Assembly (NCBI RefSeq): GCF_000169175.1
Contig: NZ_AAWS01000002.1
Coordinates: 248,001-312,000 of the forward strand
Length of the DNA: 64,000 nucleotides
Source of the DNA: Microscilla marina ATCC 23134
Lineage (GTDB): Bacteria > Bacteroidota > Bacteroidia > Cytophagales > Microscillaceae
Reading direction: 5' to 3'
Shown here one piece after another: positions 37,276-47,400 of the stretch. Under the pieces are notes generated by a model. That model worked only from the letters and a program-made list of their open reading frames with translations, was not told where the DNA came from and searched no databases. Within the stretch, counting starts at the first letter, position 1. Every line of letters begins with the position of its first letter. A program made the position numbers and the translations under genes.

Positions 37276-38781
37276 TTAGTAAGCATTCACCGCAATCTTG
37301 CCGTCATACGATACACTCACCAACTGCTGATCGAGCAGGAGCACATCTTGTACAAAGTTATTGTGTGCATAGGTCTTGAGCGGTTCAAACCCAAGGTTTG
37401 CCTCTACCAGTTTGGTCAACTGCCATAGCTTTACCAGATTGTCTTCTGCCCCACTTACCAACAAATGCTGGTGTATTTTTAGGCATCGTATAATGCCCTG
37501 GTGCGCATATATGCTATGCAATGGGGTAAGTTTTAGTGTTTGATTGTCCCATTGCAGGCATTCTATAGTACCATTATTTCTACCCACAAACAGCCATTGA
37601 TTGGGAGCGTCAAACACCAACGCTGTCACTGGAACTCTACTATGTGCCCATTCGCCCAATAATGCCCGTTTTTGATAATCCCACCACTTCAGCGACCCAT
37701 CCTCGCTTCCAGTAAGCACACATGCATCGTTCATTTTCACCATTGCCCAAATCCACTCATGGTGGGCCAGCCAGTTTTTTTTGAGTTCCCCTTTAGTCGT
37801 TATCATTTGCACCATTCCATCTGCCCCCAGGCTGGCAAAACGTTGGTCGTCTATTTTGCACAAGTTAAGAATGGTAGCTTCGTGTGCCCACACTTGCCAC
37901 AAGGGGCGCAAAAGGAGCTTGCCTGTGGTATCGTCGAGTTGCCAGCCTCTTACTGTCTGGTCACGCGAAGCCGTTATTACCAAATCATTGCCATAAGGCA
38001 GTATAGCCACCACCGAGTTGGCGTGCGCCTGTACCGAAGTCAACGCCTCGCCATCTTTGCTCCATACCTTTAGCAGTTTATCTCTACCTCCAGTAAATAC
38101 ATAGTGTGGGTTATGAGCTATAGCCCAAATATAGCCCAGGTGCCCTTCGGCAAAAGGCTGGTCAGTTGAAGAAGAAACTGGGGAAGTTTTTTGGTAAAGA
38201 ATATCACTGCGAAGAATGTATTTGATCCCTGAATGGAGCACTTCGCCGGCGTGCCAAATATTGTGATCAAATATGATAAGGTCACCCGTTTCGGGCAAAA
38301 ACTCTTGGATCACCTCATCACTGTCTTTAGAAGCAAAGAACAAAGTACGCCCTCCGATAAACTCGTGACTATCGTTGAGGTAGACCATAAAAGTAAGCTT
38401 AGACTGTACTGTGGCAGATTGATAGTGTACGCCGTCCAGGTGTTTGTTAAAGTATTGTTCGGGCTGGTAGCGACATATCCGCAGTCTATGATTGAGTTCT
38501 TTGAGTTGCCAGTTGCCCGCTTCGTCTTTGCCTACACCTGCTATATCAATAGACGAAGGCACATACTGTTTTATCTCCTCAAACAGCAAGGCAGCAAGTG
38601 TGTCATCGTCTACCACCTGGCGGTCGTTGTTGCGGTAAGAAGTAGGGTAGTGGGTAATGGCTTTGGCAAAATTGTTTTTTCGTTCTTCAATTATTTTTTT
38701 ACAAAGCTCAGGAGCAAACGCTTTTTTTACTACCATACATACATAAGGTTGCTGAGGTAAAAGGTGTATTACTTGTTTCAT
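37276..38781 (-). CDS. 2-oxoglutarate/Fe(II) oxygenase fused to a WD40 propeller
   Basis: The 501-residue protein has two parts. Residues 1-200 are a prolyl-4-hydroxylase-like 2OG-Fe(II) domain: iron ligands His114 and Asp116 (FNKHLDG) and His177 (NIWHAGE), with Lys187 or Arg191 (GIKYILRSD) for 2-oxoglutarate. Residues about 205-501 form seven WD40 blades (LGYIWAIAHNPHYVFTGGRD, KLLKVWSKDG, ACVLTGSEDGSLKWWD, HLLVSGAEDNLVKLWQL). The propeller should dock a protein substrate for the oxygenase; this is inference. No signal peptide is visible. I know of few bacterial proteins with this combination. It is downstream of the thioesterase gene on the same strand, with a 53-bp gap. Confidence 0.88.
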   Translation of the reverse strand: MKQVIHLLPQQPYVCMVVKKAFAPELCKKIIEERKNNFAKAITHYPTSYRNNDRQVVDDDTLAALLFEEIKQYVPSSIDIAGVGKDEAGNWQLKELNHRLRICRYQPEQYFNKHLDGVHYQSATVQSKLTFMVYLNDSHEFIGGRTLFFASKDSDEVIQEFLPETGDLIIFDHNIWHAGEVLHSGIKYILRSDILYQKTSPVSSSTDQPFAEGHLGYIWAIAHNPHYVFTGGRDKLLKVWSKDGEALTSVQAHANSVVAILPYGNDLVITASRDQTVRGWQLDDTTGKLLLRPLWQVWAHEATILNLCKIDDQRFASLGADGMVQMITTKGELKKNWLAHHEWIWAMVKMNDACVLTGSEDGSLKWWDYQKRALLGEWAHSRVPVTALVFDAPNQWLFVGRNNGTIECLQWDNQTLKLTPLHSIYAHQGIIRCLKIHQHLLVSGAEDNLVKLWQLTKLVEANLGFEPLKTYAHNNFVQDVLLLDQQLVSVSYDGKIAVNAY

Positions 38782-38834
38782 TTAAAACGTAAGTTTGTTT
38801 AACCAACCGCCACTGCACAACAAAGTCTAAAAAA

Positions 38835-39278
38835 TCACGATTTTCGCTTTACGCTGTAAATAGCCCTTCCCTCAGCCAGAATGTGTTCAGGCTTGCCTTG
38901 GTGGTACGCCTGAATGTGGGTAAAAACTACTCTATTGCCACTTTTTTGCACTTGAGCCTCTACTACCACGTTGTTGTCTTTTTTTGCCGGCGATAAAAAA
39001 TCAGTTCTAATGTCAATGGTAGCTATTTTGTCTACCTTAATATCTATCATAGTCATGGCCGCCATGCCACCTATCGAGTCCATTGCCGATACAATGACAC
39101 CCCCGTGAAAATTGCCTGCTACAATATTTCCTAACAGTTCTTTTTTGTAAGGAATAATCAAGCTTGCTTTGCCCTGCTGCAGCACGTCAAGCTCAAAGCC
39201 CAGCAAACGGTGATAAGGAATATAGTCGGCAAATATTTTCCGATAAAGCGCAATGTCTAGCTCTGTAGCTTCTTGCAT
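38835..39278 (-). CDS. PaaI-family hotdog thioesterase
   Basis: This 147-residue hotdog-fold protein has the PaaI motif FHGGVIVSAMDSIGG, with His58 and Asp67 at the active site, preceded by PYHRLLGFELDVLQQGKA and followed by strands VDKIATIDIRTDFLSPAK and NRVVFTHIQAYHQG. Such enzymes hydrolyse acyl-CoA thioesters, often aryl-, short- or medium-chain. It is 102 bp downstream of an acyl-CoA ligase gene on the same strand; the pair could form and break the same thioesters. Cytoplasmic; no special regulation seen. Confidence 0.88.
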   Translation of the reverse strand: MQEATELDIALYRKIFADYIPYHRLLGFELDVLQQGKASLIIPYKKELLGNIVAGNFHGGVIVSAMDSIGGMAAMTMIDIKVDKIATIDIRTDFLSPAKKDNNVVVEAQVQKSGNRVVFTHIQAYHQGKPEHILAEGRAIYSVKRKS

Positions 39279-39380
39279 TGTAGGATTGTCTTTTTTTTAA
39301 ATGATTGGTTTTAAGTTAAACAAAAGCAAGGTTTCCTCAGAAATGTAGGCGAAAACCCTGCTTTGTCTTAAGCATACGCG

Positions 39381-41051
39381 TTAGCCCTCCCAAATCACCT
39401 GATCAGGTTGTTGGTGCCAAGCCAGTAGTTGTTCGTTGTAATGCTTGTTGAGTATATTACGCTTTACCTTTAAGGTAGGTGTAAGCAAGCCATTCTCTAC
39501 ACTGAAGGCTTCTTTGGCTATAATCAGGGTAGAAATTTTTTTGTCGTTTTTCGAGCCTTCGTTGGCTTTTTCAAGCGAAGCAATTAGACTTTCTTTGACT
39601 TCTTCTTTTGACTTCATCTCGCCTAGCTCCGATAACGTGACAATGCCCATAGGCTGAGGCATACCCAACCCCACAATACAGATTTGTTCAATGTCGGTAT
39701 TGGCATCAAACACCCACTCCATAGGTGCAGGCACTATATAAATACCTTTAGAGGTTTTAAAAGTGTCTTTTACCCTACCCGTAAGGTAAAGGTAACCATC
39801 CTCGTTTACCCAACCCTGGTCGCCAGTATGTAGCCAGCCATCTCTGAGCACCTCAGCGGTTTTTTCAGGGGCATTGTAATAACCTTGCATTACAAAATCG
39901 GCTTTCATGCATACCTCGCCAGTGTCTTCGTCAATCTTTAGGTCAACTCCTGCAGCTGGTTTTCCTACCGAGCCAGGTTGGTCTTCATCTCCGGATAAGA
40001 AAGAGCAAACCGCGCAGTTTTCTGTCATTCCATATCCCTCTGATATAGAGATTCCTAAACGTTTGTACCAGTCTTTGAGGCTTTGGGCTATAGGCGCAGC
40101 TCCCGACACACAGGCACGTGCGTTGCTAAGCCCCAGCCCTTTCTTTATTTTGTTTTTTACCAAGCCCGAAAGAATAGGGATTTTGAGAAAGAGGTTGAGT
40201 TTTTTTTGCGACATTTTGCCCAATACCCCTAGTTGAAACTTAGTCCAGATGCGGGGCACTGCAAAAAACATGGTAGGTTGGGTTTCGCGCAGGTTTTTGG
40301 CAAAAGTATCAATGGTTTCAACAAAAGAAATTTCGCCCCCGTGGGCAATGCACAAAAACTCTATAAGGGCACGCTCGGCAATGTGGTTGAGTGGTAAAAA
40401 AGAGAAAAAACGATTGTCACCATCAAACGATACTTTGACATAGTTTTGTTGGTGCACCATAGCATCGAGGCTGGCAAGGGCCTGGTGGTTAAGCATTACA
40501 CCCTTGGGAGTACCCGTGGTACCCGATGTAAATACTATAGTCCATAAATCTTCCATGTCGGGCAAAGGATTGCCCTGCAAAGGTTCAAAGCGGTCAAGAA
40601 AAGTGTCCCACTGCTCACCTTCGGTTACTTTAGAGTTGCCTTCGTAATGCGGAAAAGCAATAATGGGCAGGTCAGCAGGCACGCCTTTTTTCATATCTTC
40701 CCATACTTCAGTTTTGCCCACAAACAATGCCTTTACATCGCCCAGGTGGATTACTTCCTTGATTTGCTCTCCAGTAAGGGTGGGGTAAAAAGGTACCGAT
40801 ACATAACCCGCAATCATAATGGCCAGATCAGCTATGATCCACTCTCGACAGTTTTTAGATACCAGCCCTATATGACTTTTGGCTGGCAAGCCCAACGATT
40901 GAAGTCCTGTAGCAAGCTTGCGCGCCATTTGTGCCGCCTGTTGCCAGGTATAGGTTTCCCAACGGTCACCAAAAGGTTGTCTTAAAAAAGACTTGTTGGG
41001 CATTATTTGCTCTTTTTCGTAAAATGACTGGAGTATTGTTTTTTGTCCCAT
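39381..41051 (-). CDS. Long-chain acyl-CoA synthetase (AMP-binding)
   Basis: The 556-residue ANL-superfamily enzyme has the phosphate-binding loop IVFTSGTTGTPKGVML (about 168-183), an A5 motif SEGYGMTENCAVCSF, the adenosine-contacting LHTGDQGWVNEDGYLYLTGR, and a C-terminal Lys in LKVKRNILNKHYNEQL for catalysis. The insertion with NHIAERALIEFLCIAHGG is typical of long-chain fatty acid ligases. It activates fatty acids with ATP and CoA. It lies upstream of a PaaI thioesterase gene. An in-frame start is ATG 41051; a family II foldback element lies 159 bp upstream. Confidence 0.93.
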   Translation of the reverse strand: MGQKTILQSFYEKEQIMPNKSFLRQPFGDRWETYTWQQAAQMARKLATGLQSLGLPAKSHIGLVSKNCREWIIADLAIMIAGYVSVPFYPTLTGEQIKEVIHLGDVKALFVGKTEVWEDMKKGVPADLPIIAFPHYEGNSKVTEGEQWDTFLDRFEPLQGNPLPDMEDLWTIVFTSGTTGTPKGVMLNHQALASLDAMVHQQNYVKVSFDGDNRFFSFLPLNHIAERALIEFLCIAHGGEISFVETIDTFAKNLRETQPTMFFAVPRIWTKFQLGVLGKMSQKKLNLFLKIPILSGLVKNKIKKGLGLSNARACVSGAAPIAQSLKDWYKRLGISISEGYGMTENCAVCSFLSGDEDQPGSVGKPAAGVDLKIDEDTGEVCMKADFVMQGYYNAPEKTAEVLRDGWLHTGDQGWVNEDGYLYLTGRVKDTFKTSKGIYIVPAPMEWVFDANTDIEQICIVGLGMPQPMGIVTLSELGEMKSKEEVKESLIASLEKANEGSKNDKKISTLIIAKEAFSVENGLLTPTLKVKRNILNKHYNEQLLAWHQQPDQVIWEG

Positions 41052-41209
41052 AGATTGAATGTTTTTAATTTAAGTTCTTTGGCTATCAGATACTTTCAAA
41101 CCATTGACAGCGATTGGTTTGCTATACAAATAGCAGACAAGATTGTTTTATTATATTTGCAAATATGATATTGCAGGTAACACAACTGGTTGAGCGTTTT
41201 AAAAATTAC

Positions 41210-41416
41210 TTAGTAATGGTTGAAAATAAGGCATCCATTTGGAGATAGAGATTTACCACTGAGGCGAGGCATTTTTTGCGTTCGTAGCAGCGCTACGAGC
41301 AATAACCGATGGCTACAGCTTTGCTGTGCCGAGCTCTGCCAAAGGCTAAAAATAACGAAGTATCAGTGGTAAAGGTCATTTCCTAAATCGAAAGATTATT
41401 TTTTGTCCATTACTTA
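41210..41416. repeat. Foldback (MITE-like) element, family II, copy B
   Basis: TTAGTAATGGTTGAAAATAA at the left end mirrors TTATTTTTTGTCCATTACTTA at the right end. Just inside, TTACCACTGA mirrors TCAGTGGTAA, and the middle holds CGTAGCAGCGCTACG. The sequence GAGCTCTGCCAAAGGCT also resembles, in reverse, AGCCAAAAGGCAGAGCTC in the 154-bp array (36399-36417). Confidence 0.75.
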
Positions 41417-41753
41417 ATGTCTCGTGATAAATCAGTTTTTTAAATACATTTTGTTGACTCAGCGAGGTAAACATACAACCATTGTATTAGTAAAAGCTCA
41501 AAAATCAAATTAAATATTTTTAGCTGAATCAGAAAAGTAAAATAGTATTTTAATACTAACACAATCACTTTTGTTTTGTTTTGGGGTACATTTAATCCAG
41601 TCGGTGTCTTACTAAGGAAAGCAACTTGATGAGTGGTAAAGAGGGAAGGAGGCTTTGAGAAAGGTTAGAGTTTAACAACTTGCCTGCGTTGTTTTATAGC
41701 CACGGGGGAGAAGTAGCCATAAAACAATGCCTCAAACACAGGCTTTATAGTAG
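41417..41753. other. Intergenic region, no gene seen
   Basis: This 337-bp AT-rich stretch upstream of the DUF2306 stop has no supported gene. A reverse frame overlapping the DUF2306 gene 5' of its stop is an artefact of that gene. Confidence 0.4.
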
Positions 41754-42356
41754 CTATGATACTTGTTTTGCCAAACGATGTGCTACCCACAAGTTGGGCA
41801 CCCAACATAGCCAGGCTACTATCAGGTAAGCTTTGGTAAAGTCCCCCAGGGTAACAATCAACAAGGGAAGCCACAAACGCAAAGTAACCGCAGCAAAACA
41901 AGCCGCGTAGCTATAAATCATCATTTTCTGATGGATGACGACCTGCTTTGCTTTAATGCTGGTATACGCCTTGTAGGTAGTAAAAAACCACACCAAACCT
42001 AAGCCTATAAAACCGACGGCAGCCACTGCCCCTCCATTGGCATACCAACCAAGGTAAATACCCGCCACTGCACTCAATAGCGCCGATATTATATATACTT
42101 TGCCCAGCCTTCGGTGCCATTCCAGATGTTGGGTTCTCCACCGCTTGCCAAACTGCGCCCAACCCACCAACAAAGCCACCCCGCCCAGTACAATGTGGGT
42201 ATAAAAACTGGTATACCACACCATGTTGTTGAGCAGTGCCAGACTCTTGGAGCCCAAAAATCCCTTGCTCATATCTACAAAAAAGTAAGCCGCTGGATAA
42301 AGCCCAATAGCAATGGCAAAAAACGCCATCAAAAAATGTAAGGTTTTGTTTTTCAT
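41754..42356 (-). CDS. DUF2306 membrane protein
   Basis: This 200-residue protein has about six transmembrane helices, with the hallmark HIVLGGVALLVGWAQFGKRW, then HLEWHRRLGKVYIISALLSA and HQKMMIYSYAACFAAVTLRL. Conserved His residues in the loops (THIVLG, EWHRRLGK, IHQKMM) resemble DUF2306 family membrane proteins. These may bind heme or metal, but no function is established. The gene stands alone. Confidence 0.85.
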   Translation of the reverse strand: MKNKTLHFLMAFFAIAIGLYPAAYFFVDMSKGFLGSKSLALLNNMVWYTSFYTHIVLGGVALLVGWAQFGKRWRTQHLEWHRRLGKVYIISALLSAVAGIYLGWYANGGAVAAVGFIGLGLVWFFTTYKAYTSIKAKQVVIHQKMMIYSYAACFAAVTLRLWLPLLIVTLGDFTKAYLIVAWLCWVPNLWVAHRLAKQVS

Positions 42357-42642
42357 GGAAATAGAGGGTATTGTTTGTTAATAAATAGTTCGACTTTTTG
42401 CTGGAGGTGATGAGCCCCAATGCTAGTTACTTTTTGTTTTATATAAAATGTTTGTCCGAAGAAACCACGAATAACTTGCCCCAAGCGTAGAAAAAAGCAG
42501 ACGAAATGCTGGGTTGTTTTTAGATAAAACCACCATTTTTTATTACATCTACTTGCTTTCGTGTGTGGTTTTCAAACCAGGTTTGGCAATAAATTCGTAG
42601 ATTGCAAGTCAGTTTTTTTTAAGGATAAACACCTTACTCGTT
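42357..42642. other. Divergent intergenic region, no gene seen
   Basis: The gap between the DUF2306 gene (-) and the flavoprotein gene (+) contains no supported gene, strong repeat or hairpin. Confidence 0.4.
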
Positions 42643-44214
42643 ATGATGAAACAACTCAAATTGACTTTGTCTCCCGAAATCGCCTATAACGATGAGGCAT
42701 TGGCCCAATACATTGCCACTAAAATATCGGCAGTTAACCAAGACGACTTTACCATTCGTAAACTCAAACGCTCGATCGATGCCCGTGGTAAAAACATTAA
42801 GGTACACCTTCAGGCAGAGGTTTACTTCAACGAAAGTCCCCCTCCCTTGTTAGATTACAAGCAAGACTATCCTAACGTAGCCCAGGCTCCACAAGTAGTG
42901 GTAGTAGGAGCTGGTCCAGGAGGTTTGTTTGCTGCTTTGCGTCTTATAGAGTTGGGGTATAAACCCGTAGTACTAGAGCGGGGCAAAGATGTACAAACCC
43001 GCCGCCGCGACCTGGCATCTATCAACAAAGACCACTTGGTCAATGGAGAGTCTAACTATTGCTTTGGCGAAGGGGGGGCAGGCACTTACTCAGACGGTAA
43101 ACTATATACCCGTTCAAAGAAAAGGGGGAGTGTCAGACGTATTCTGGAGATTTTGGTGGCACATGGGGCGGTAGACGATATTTTGGTAGATACTCATCCT
43201 CATATTGGCACCAACAAACTGCCCCGCATTGTGTCTAACTTACGTGAGAGCGTACTACAGGCGGGTGGCGAGGTACACTTTGACACAAAGGTGACTGACT
43301 TTGTGTTGAAAGAGGGAGAAATGAAGGGAGTGATTACCCAACAGGGTGACAAGATAGAGGGTTTGGGAGTCATATTGGCTACTGGACACTCGGCACGCGA
43401 TATTTTTATTCGTTTGCACGAACAAGGCATCTATATCGAGTCAAAGCCTTTTGCTTTGGGGGTACGCATAGAACATCCACAACAATTGATAGATCAGATA
43501 CAGTACAACTGCAAAGACCGGGGCGAATACCTGCCTGCCTCGTCTTATTCGTTGGCTGCTCAAGCGGTGTATGAAGGCAAACAACGAGGCGTTTTTTCGT
43601 TTTGTATGTGTCCTGGAGGCTTTATAGTACCCGCTGCCACTGCCCCTGGCGAGGTGGTAGTAAACGGGATGTCGCCCTCACGTCGTAACTCTAAGTTTGC
43701 CAACTCAGGTATGGTGGTGTCTGTATTGCCCGAAGACCTGGAACCTTACCAACAATATGGAGCGCTTGCAGGCATGCACTTTCAGCGAGAAGTAGAGCAA
43801 CGTTCTTGTCAAATAGCGGGCACTACCCAAACTGCACCCGCACAAAAAATGCGTGATTTTGTTAACAAAAAAATATCTGGGCAGTTATTAGAGACGTCTT
43901 ATCAGCCAGGGCTTAAGTCTATAGCCATCGATGAGGTGTTGCCACCGTTTATTGCCCAAAGTTTGCGCAAAGGTTTTCAGCTTTTTGGAAAAAAAATGAA
44001 AGGTTATTTAACCAATGAGGCGCAAATTGTGGGGGTAGAGAGCCGTACTTCGTCACCAGTACGTATTCCACGTAACAAAGAATCTTTTGAGCATGTGCAA
44101 ACCAAACGCTTGTATCCGTGTGCCGAAGGCGCAGGCTATGCTGGTGGCATTATGTCGGCAGCGATTGACGGTGAAAAATGCGCCGAAAAGTTGGTAGAAA
44201 AGTACGGAAAATAG
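42643..44214 (+). CDS. FAD-dependent dehydrogenase (COG2509-type)
   Basis: The 523-residue protein has an N-terminal all-alpha/beta extension (about 1-85), then an FAD-binding Rossmann motif VVVVGAGPGGLFAALRLIEL (about 86-105) and the linked RGKDVQTRRRDL. GESNYCFGEGGAGTYSDGKL is the family signature, followed by a flavoprotein core and C-terminal YPCAEGAGYAGGIMSAAIDG that closes over FAD. COG2509 proteins are putative NAD(P)/FAD dehydrogenases; the electron acceptor and substrate are unknown. ATG 42643 or 42646 may be used. It is monocistronic, with a long hairpin downstream. Confidence 0.9.
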   Translation: MMKQLKLTLSPEIAYNDEALAQYIATKISAVNQDDFTIRKLKRSIDARGKNIKVHLQAEVYFNESPPPLLDYKQDYPNVAQAPQVVVVGAGPGGLFAALRLIELGYKPVVLERGKDVQTRRRDLASINKDHLVNGESNYCFGEGGAGTYSDGKLYTRSKKRGSVRRILEILVAHGAVDDILVDTHPHIGTNKLPRIVSNLRESVLQAGGEVHFDTKVTDFVLKEGEMKGVITQQGDKIEGLGVILATGHSARDIFIRLHEQGIYIESKPFALGVRIEHPQQLIDQIQYNCKDRGEYLPASSYSLAAQAVYEGKQRGVFSFCMCPGGFIVPAATAPGEVVVNGMSPSRRNSKFANSGMVVSVLPEDLEPYQQYGALAGMHFQREVEQRSCQIAGTTQTAPAQKMRDFVNKKISGQLLETSYQPGLKSIAIDEVLPPFIAQSLRKGFQLFGKKMKGYLTNEAQIVGVESRTSSPVRIPRNKESFEHVQTKRLYPCAEGAGYAGGIMSAAIDGEKCAEKLVEKYGK

Positions 44215-44322
44215 TACTACTTGTCTGGTGTTCAACAATTAGCCAGGTAGTTAGTTATTGTTATGAAGGACTTACAAAGAGAGAGGGTAATATACCCTGC
44301 CTTTTCTACTGCTCTGCCATTT

Positions 44323-44378
44323 AGTAGCAACAAGTCTTGGATACCGATGCGTATTGGTACCCAAGACTTGCTGCTACT
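44323..44378 (+). terminator. Long near-perfect hairpin after the flavoprotein gene
   Basis: AGTAGCAACAAGTCTTGG-ATACC pairs with GGTA-CCCAAGACTTGCTGCTACT around a short loop (44323-44348 with 44353-44378). There is no strong T run, so it may be a hairpin or foldback relic rather than a classic terminator. Confidence 0.5.
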
Positions 44379-44429
44379 TATATTGAATACTTAAACATAG
44401 TTGTCAGTAATAAACCCCTAACCTCTTGA

Positions 44430-47400
44430 ATGAAGATCACAGGTAAAAAAATAATAAAGTTTTCTGTAAAATTTATTGTCTATAGTGTAGCCTCGGTGCT
44501 GCTGTTGTTTTCGGTGGTCTGGGGGGCTATTCAAATACCAGCCGCGCAACAATATCTGGTAGATCAGGCAACTGGTTACTTGCGTAAAAAGCTCAAAACC
44601 AAAGTAGAAATAAAACGTGTCAATATCGAGTTTTTTAAAACGGTGGTATTGGAAGATATTTTTGTGGCAGATCGTCAAGACGACACTTTGCTATATGCCA
44701 AGAAATTCAAAGTAACATTGCACAGTTTTTCGCTGTTAGACAAACAATTGCAAACCCAGGAAGTAGGTTTTGAAGGGGTCAATCTGTACTTGCATCGCTC
44801 TTCGAAATCGCCCGATTTTAATTATCAGTTTTTGATTGATGCTTTTAGCAGCAGTGACTCTACCAAAAAGCCTGAACCCAAAAAAGACAGCACAGCAGGC
44901 TGGGACATAGACTTGCACAAGGTACGCTTAAAAAACCTGAAGTTACACTGGTGGGACGACCGAAGCAAGTTGTTTTTGCAAACTCAAATGAAAGATTTCA
45001 AAGCAGATTTTGAAACGTTGGGGCTAGATAACAAGCACCCTGTCATCAATCAATTGATGTTTGACGGGCTTGATTTGAAATTTAGACAGGCTCCTCATCA
45101 ACAAGAGGCTGAGGCAGAGGTAGAGGCTGAAGTGGAGTTGGAGGCAGGCAAAAAGCTGACTCCAAAAGATAGCACCCAAAAAGCGGTCACAGATACGCTT
45201 GACACTGCCTTGAACTCCAGTGGGTATAGAATTGACCTTAAATCTTTGGTGTTTAAAAATTGTGATTTCCGCTATGACGACGACTCACGCAAGCCTGCCA
45301 ATAGGAGTAGTATTGACTACAACCATCTGATAGCCAAAGATTTTAGTGCTGATATAAGACAGATAAAAATAGGGAAAAACAACCTCAGTTTTGATATGAG
45401 ATCGTTGGCTTTTGCCGAAAAAAGTGGTTTTAGGTTAAAACAATTCGCCCTGAGCATGGACCTGGATTACCCGCAGGTATCGATAGATGCCGGAAAGATA
45501 CAAACCAACAATTCGGTATTTCACCGGGGCTTTAAGTTGCGCTTACCCTCCATAGAAAGCATTGAAGCATCTGTTGATTCTACTTTTTTTGATGCCGATT
45601 TCACCCAGGATTCGTTGGGATTCAAAGACATTACTTTCTTTACCGGGGCGTTGCCTCCCGCTTTGCAAGGCCAAACTGTAAAGTTTGGCGGAAGCATTAA
45701 AGCGGATAAAAACAAACTATATTTAGACAAGTTTATGGTGGGTTTCAATGCCCGCAATAGTTTTGAAACCACTCTGGAGGTTAACAACTTTACCGACTAT
45801 GCCCAGGCACATTATAACTTAAACCTACACTACTTAAAAGTAGCTCCTGCCTTTTTACAAAGTTTGTTGCCTACGCCTTTGCCTGCCCAGTTGATGCTTG
45901 TACCTGATATTCGCACCGAACTTAGATTGAAGGGGTATTTGTCGCAGCTCGAAGGTGATTGTCTTTTGCAAACGGTGTTGGGAGAGCTGGAAAGCGACTT
46001 TAAACTGCAAACCAATGCCAAATTTGATAATAATCGCCTGCAGGCCAACCTGAGCGGCAAAGCCATACAAGTAGGCACGCTTACCGGAGTGGCTGATGTT
46101 GGTGCTTTGAATTTTTCGGCTTCTACCAGTATTGCCCAGAGCCCCCACTTGTTTCGAGTGGATACTTTGAGTGCCGATGTCAATAGCTTTGAGTATAAAA
46201 AGTATGTGTATAAAGGCTTAAAAATTGCCAGCAAATTTGTAGACGACATCGCCGAAAGTAAGGTAGTTTATAAAGATGATGAGGCACATGTAGTATTGCG
46301 AAATGTGATAAACCTGAAAGAAAAAAGGCCTAAGGTGTTTTTGTTGGGCGATGTACACCAATTGCATTTAAAGAAGTTGAACTTGTTTGACCAAAAGCTG
46401 GACATTAAAACCCAAATAGTAGGCGAAGTACAAGGTTTTGATGCTGACAGCCTTACTGGGTATTTGAAAGTAACTCATGCAAAGGTGGCTTACCAGGAAC
46501 GAAACCTGGAACTTGACTCGCTTCGCCTTACCATTAGCCAACAAGATAGTACGCGCAATATTGTGCTAAAGTCGGACATAATGGATGCCCACGTCAAAGG
46601 ACAGTTTCACTTGTCAGAGTTGCCCCAGGCGTTTGATATTTTTGCGCACAGTTATTATACCGGTTATGCTACCGATTCGCTCAAACTCAAGCATACCGAA
46701 CAGTTTACCGTCAATGCCCATATACACAAAAACCCTCGTTTGTTGTATGCTTTTGCACCTACTCTTAAGCTTCCTTTCGAACTGGACATTGATGTTACTT
46801 TTGACGCCAGTACTAATTTTTTGATGGCACAGGTAAGTACGCCAGCGCTTGGGTATGCAGGACAAAAAGCCAACAATTTTTACTTGAATCTACGCACCAG
46901 GCGCAAAAAACTCAAGGTATTCTGGTCGTGCTCCAACATTGAAACCAAAGAAAATATAGACATCAAGTCGCCCAGTTTCCGCACTACTATAGAAAAAGAC
47001 AAGGCATCGTTTAATTTTAGGGTAAAGTCTGACTCGCTTAAAACAGATATGGCATTGTATGGAAAGGTAAATGCCAAAACCGATACTTTTGCTATAGCCC
47101 TGCACGATTCTTTTATAGAAATAGAAAAGCAAAAGTGGAAATTTAAGCAAGATTGCAAAATTACTTTTAACCCTTACAATGAGTACTTGTTTGTAGATAG
47201 CCTGGCGCTGACTCACAACGATCAAAGCCTATTGCTACAGAGTCGCACTAATGATGATAACAAAATTGTACAGGAGTTAGATATTATCAAGTTTGATATT
47301 GACTCTATTCCTCTGTTGTTTGGCTTAAGCCCCTACAAACTGGGCGGGGTGATCAATGGCAATCTGGCGGTGACCAATGTGTTTGATATTGAAAAAATCA

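Noticed and set aside
36653-38781. YdeI plus oxygenase-WD40 as a defence or toxin system
   Set aside because: No nuclease, NTPase, toxin or mobile context; proximity alone is weak.
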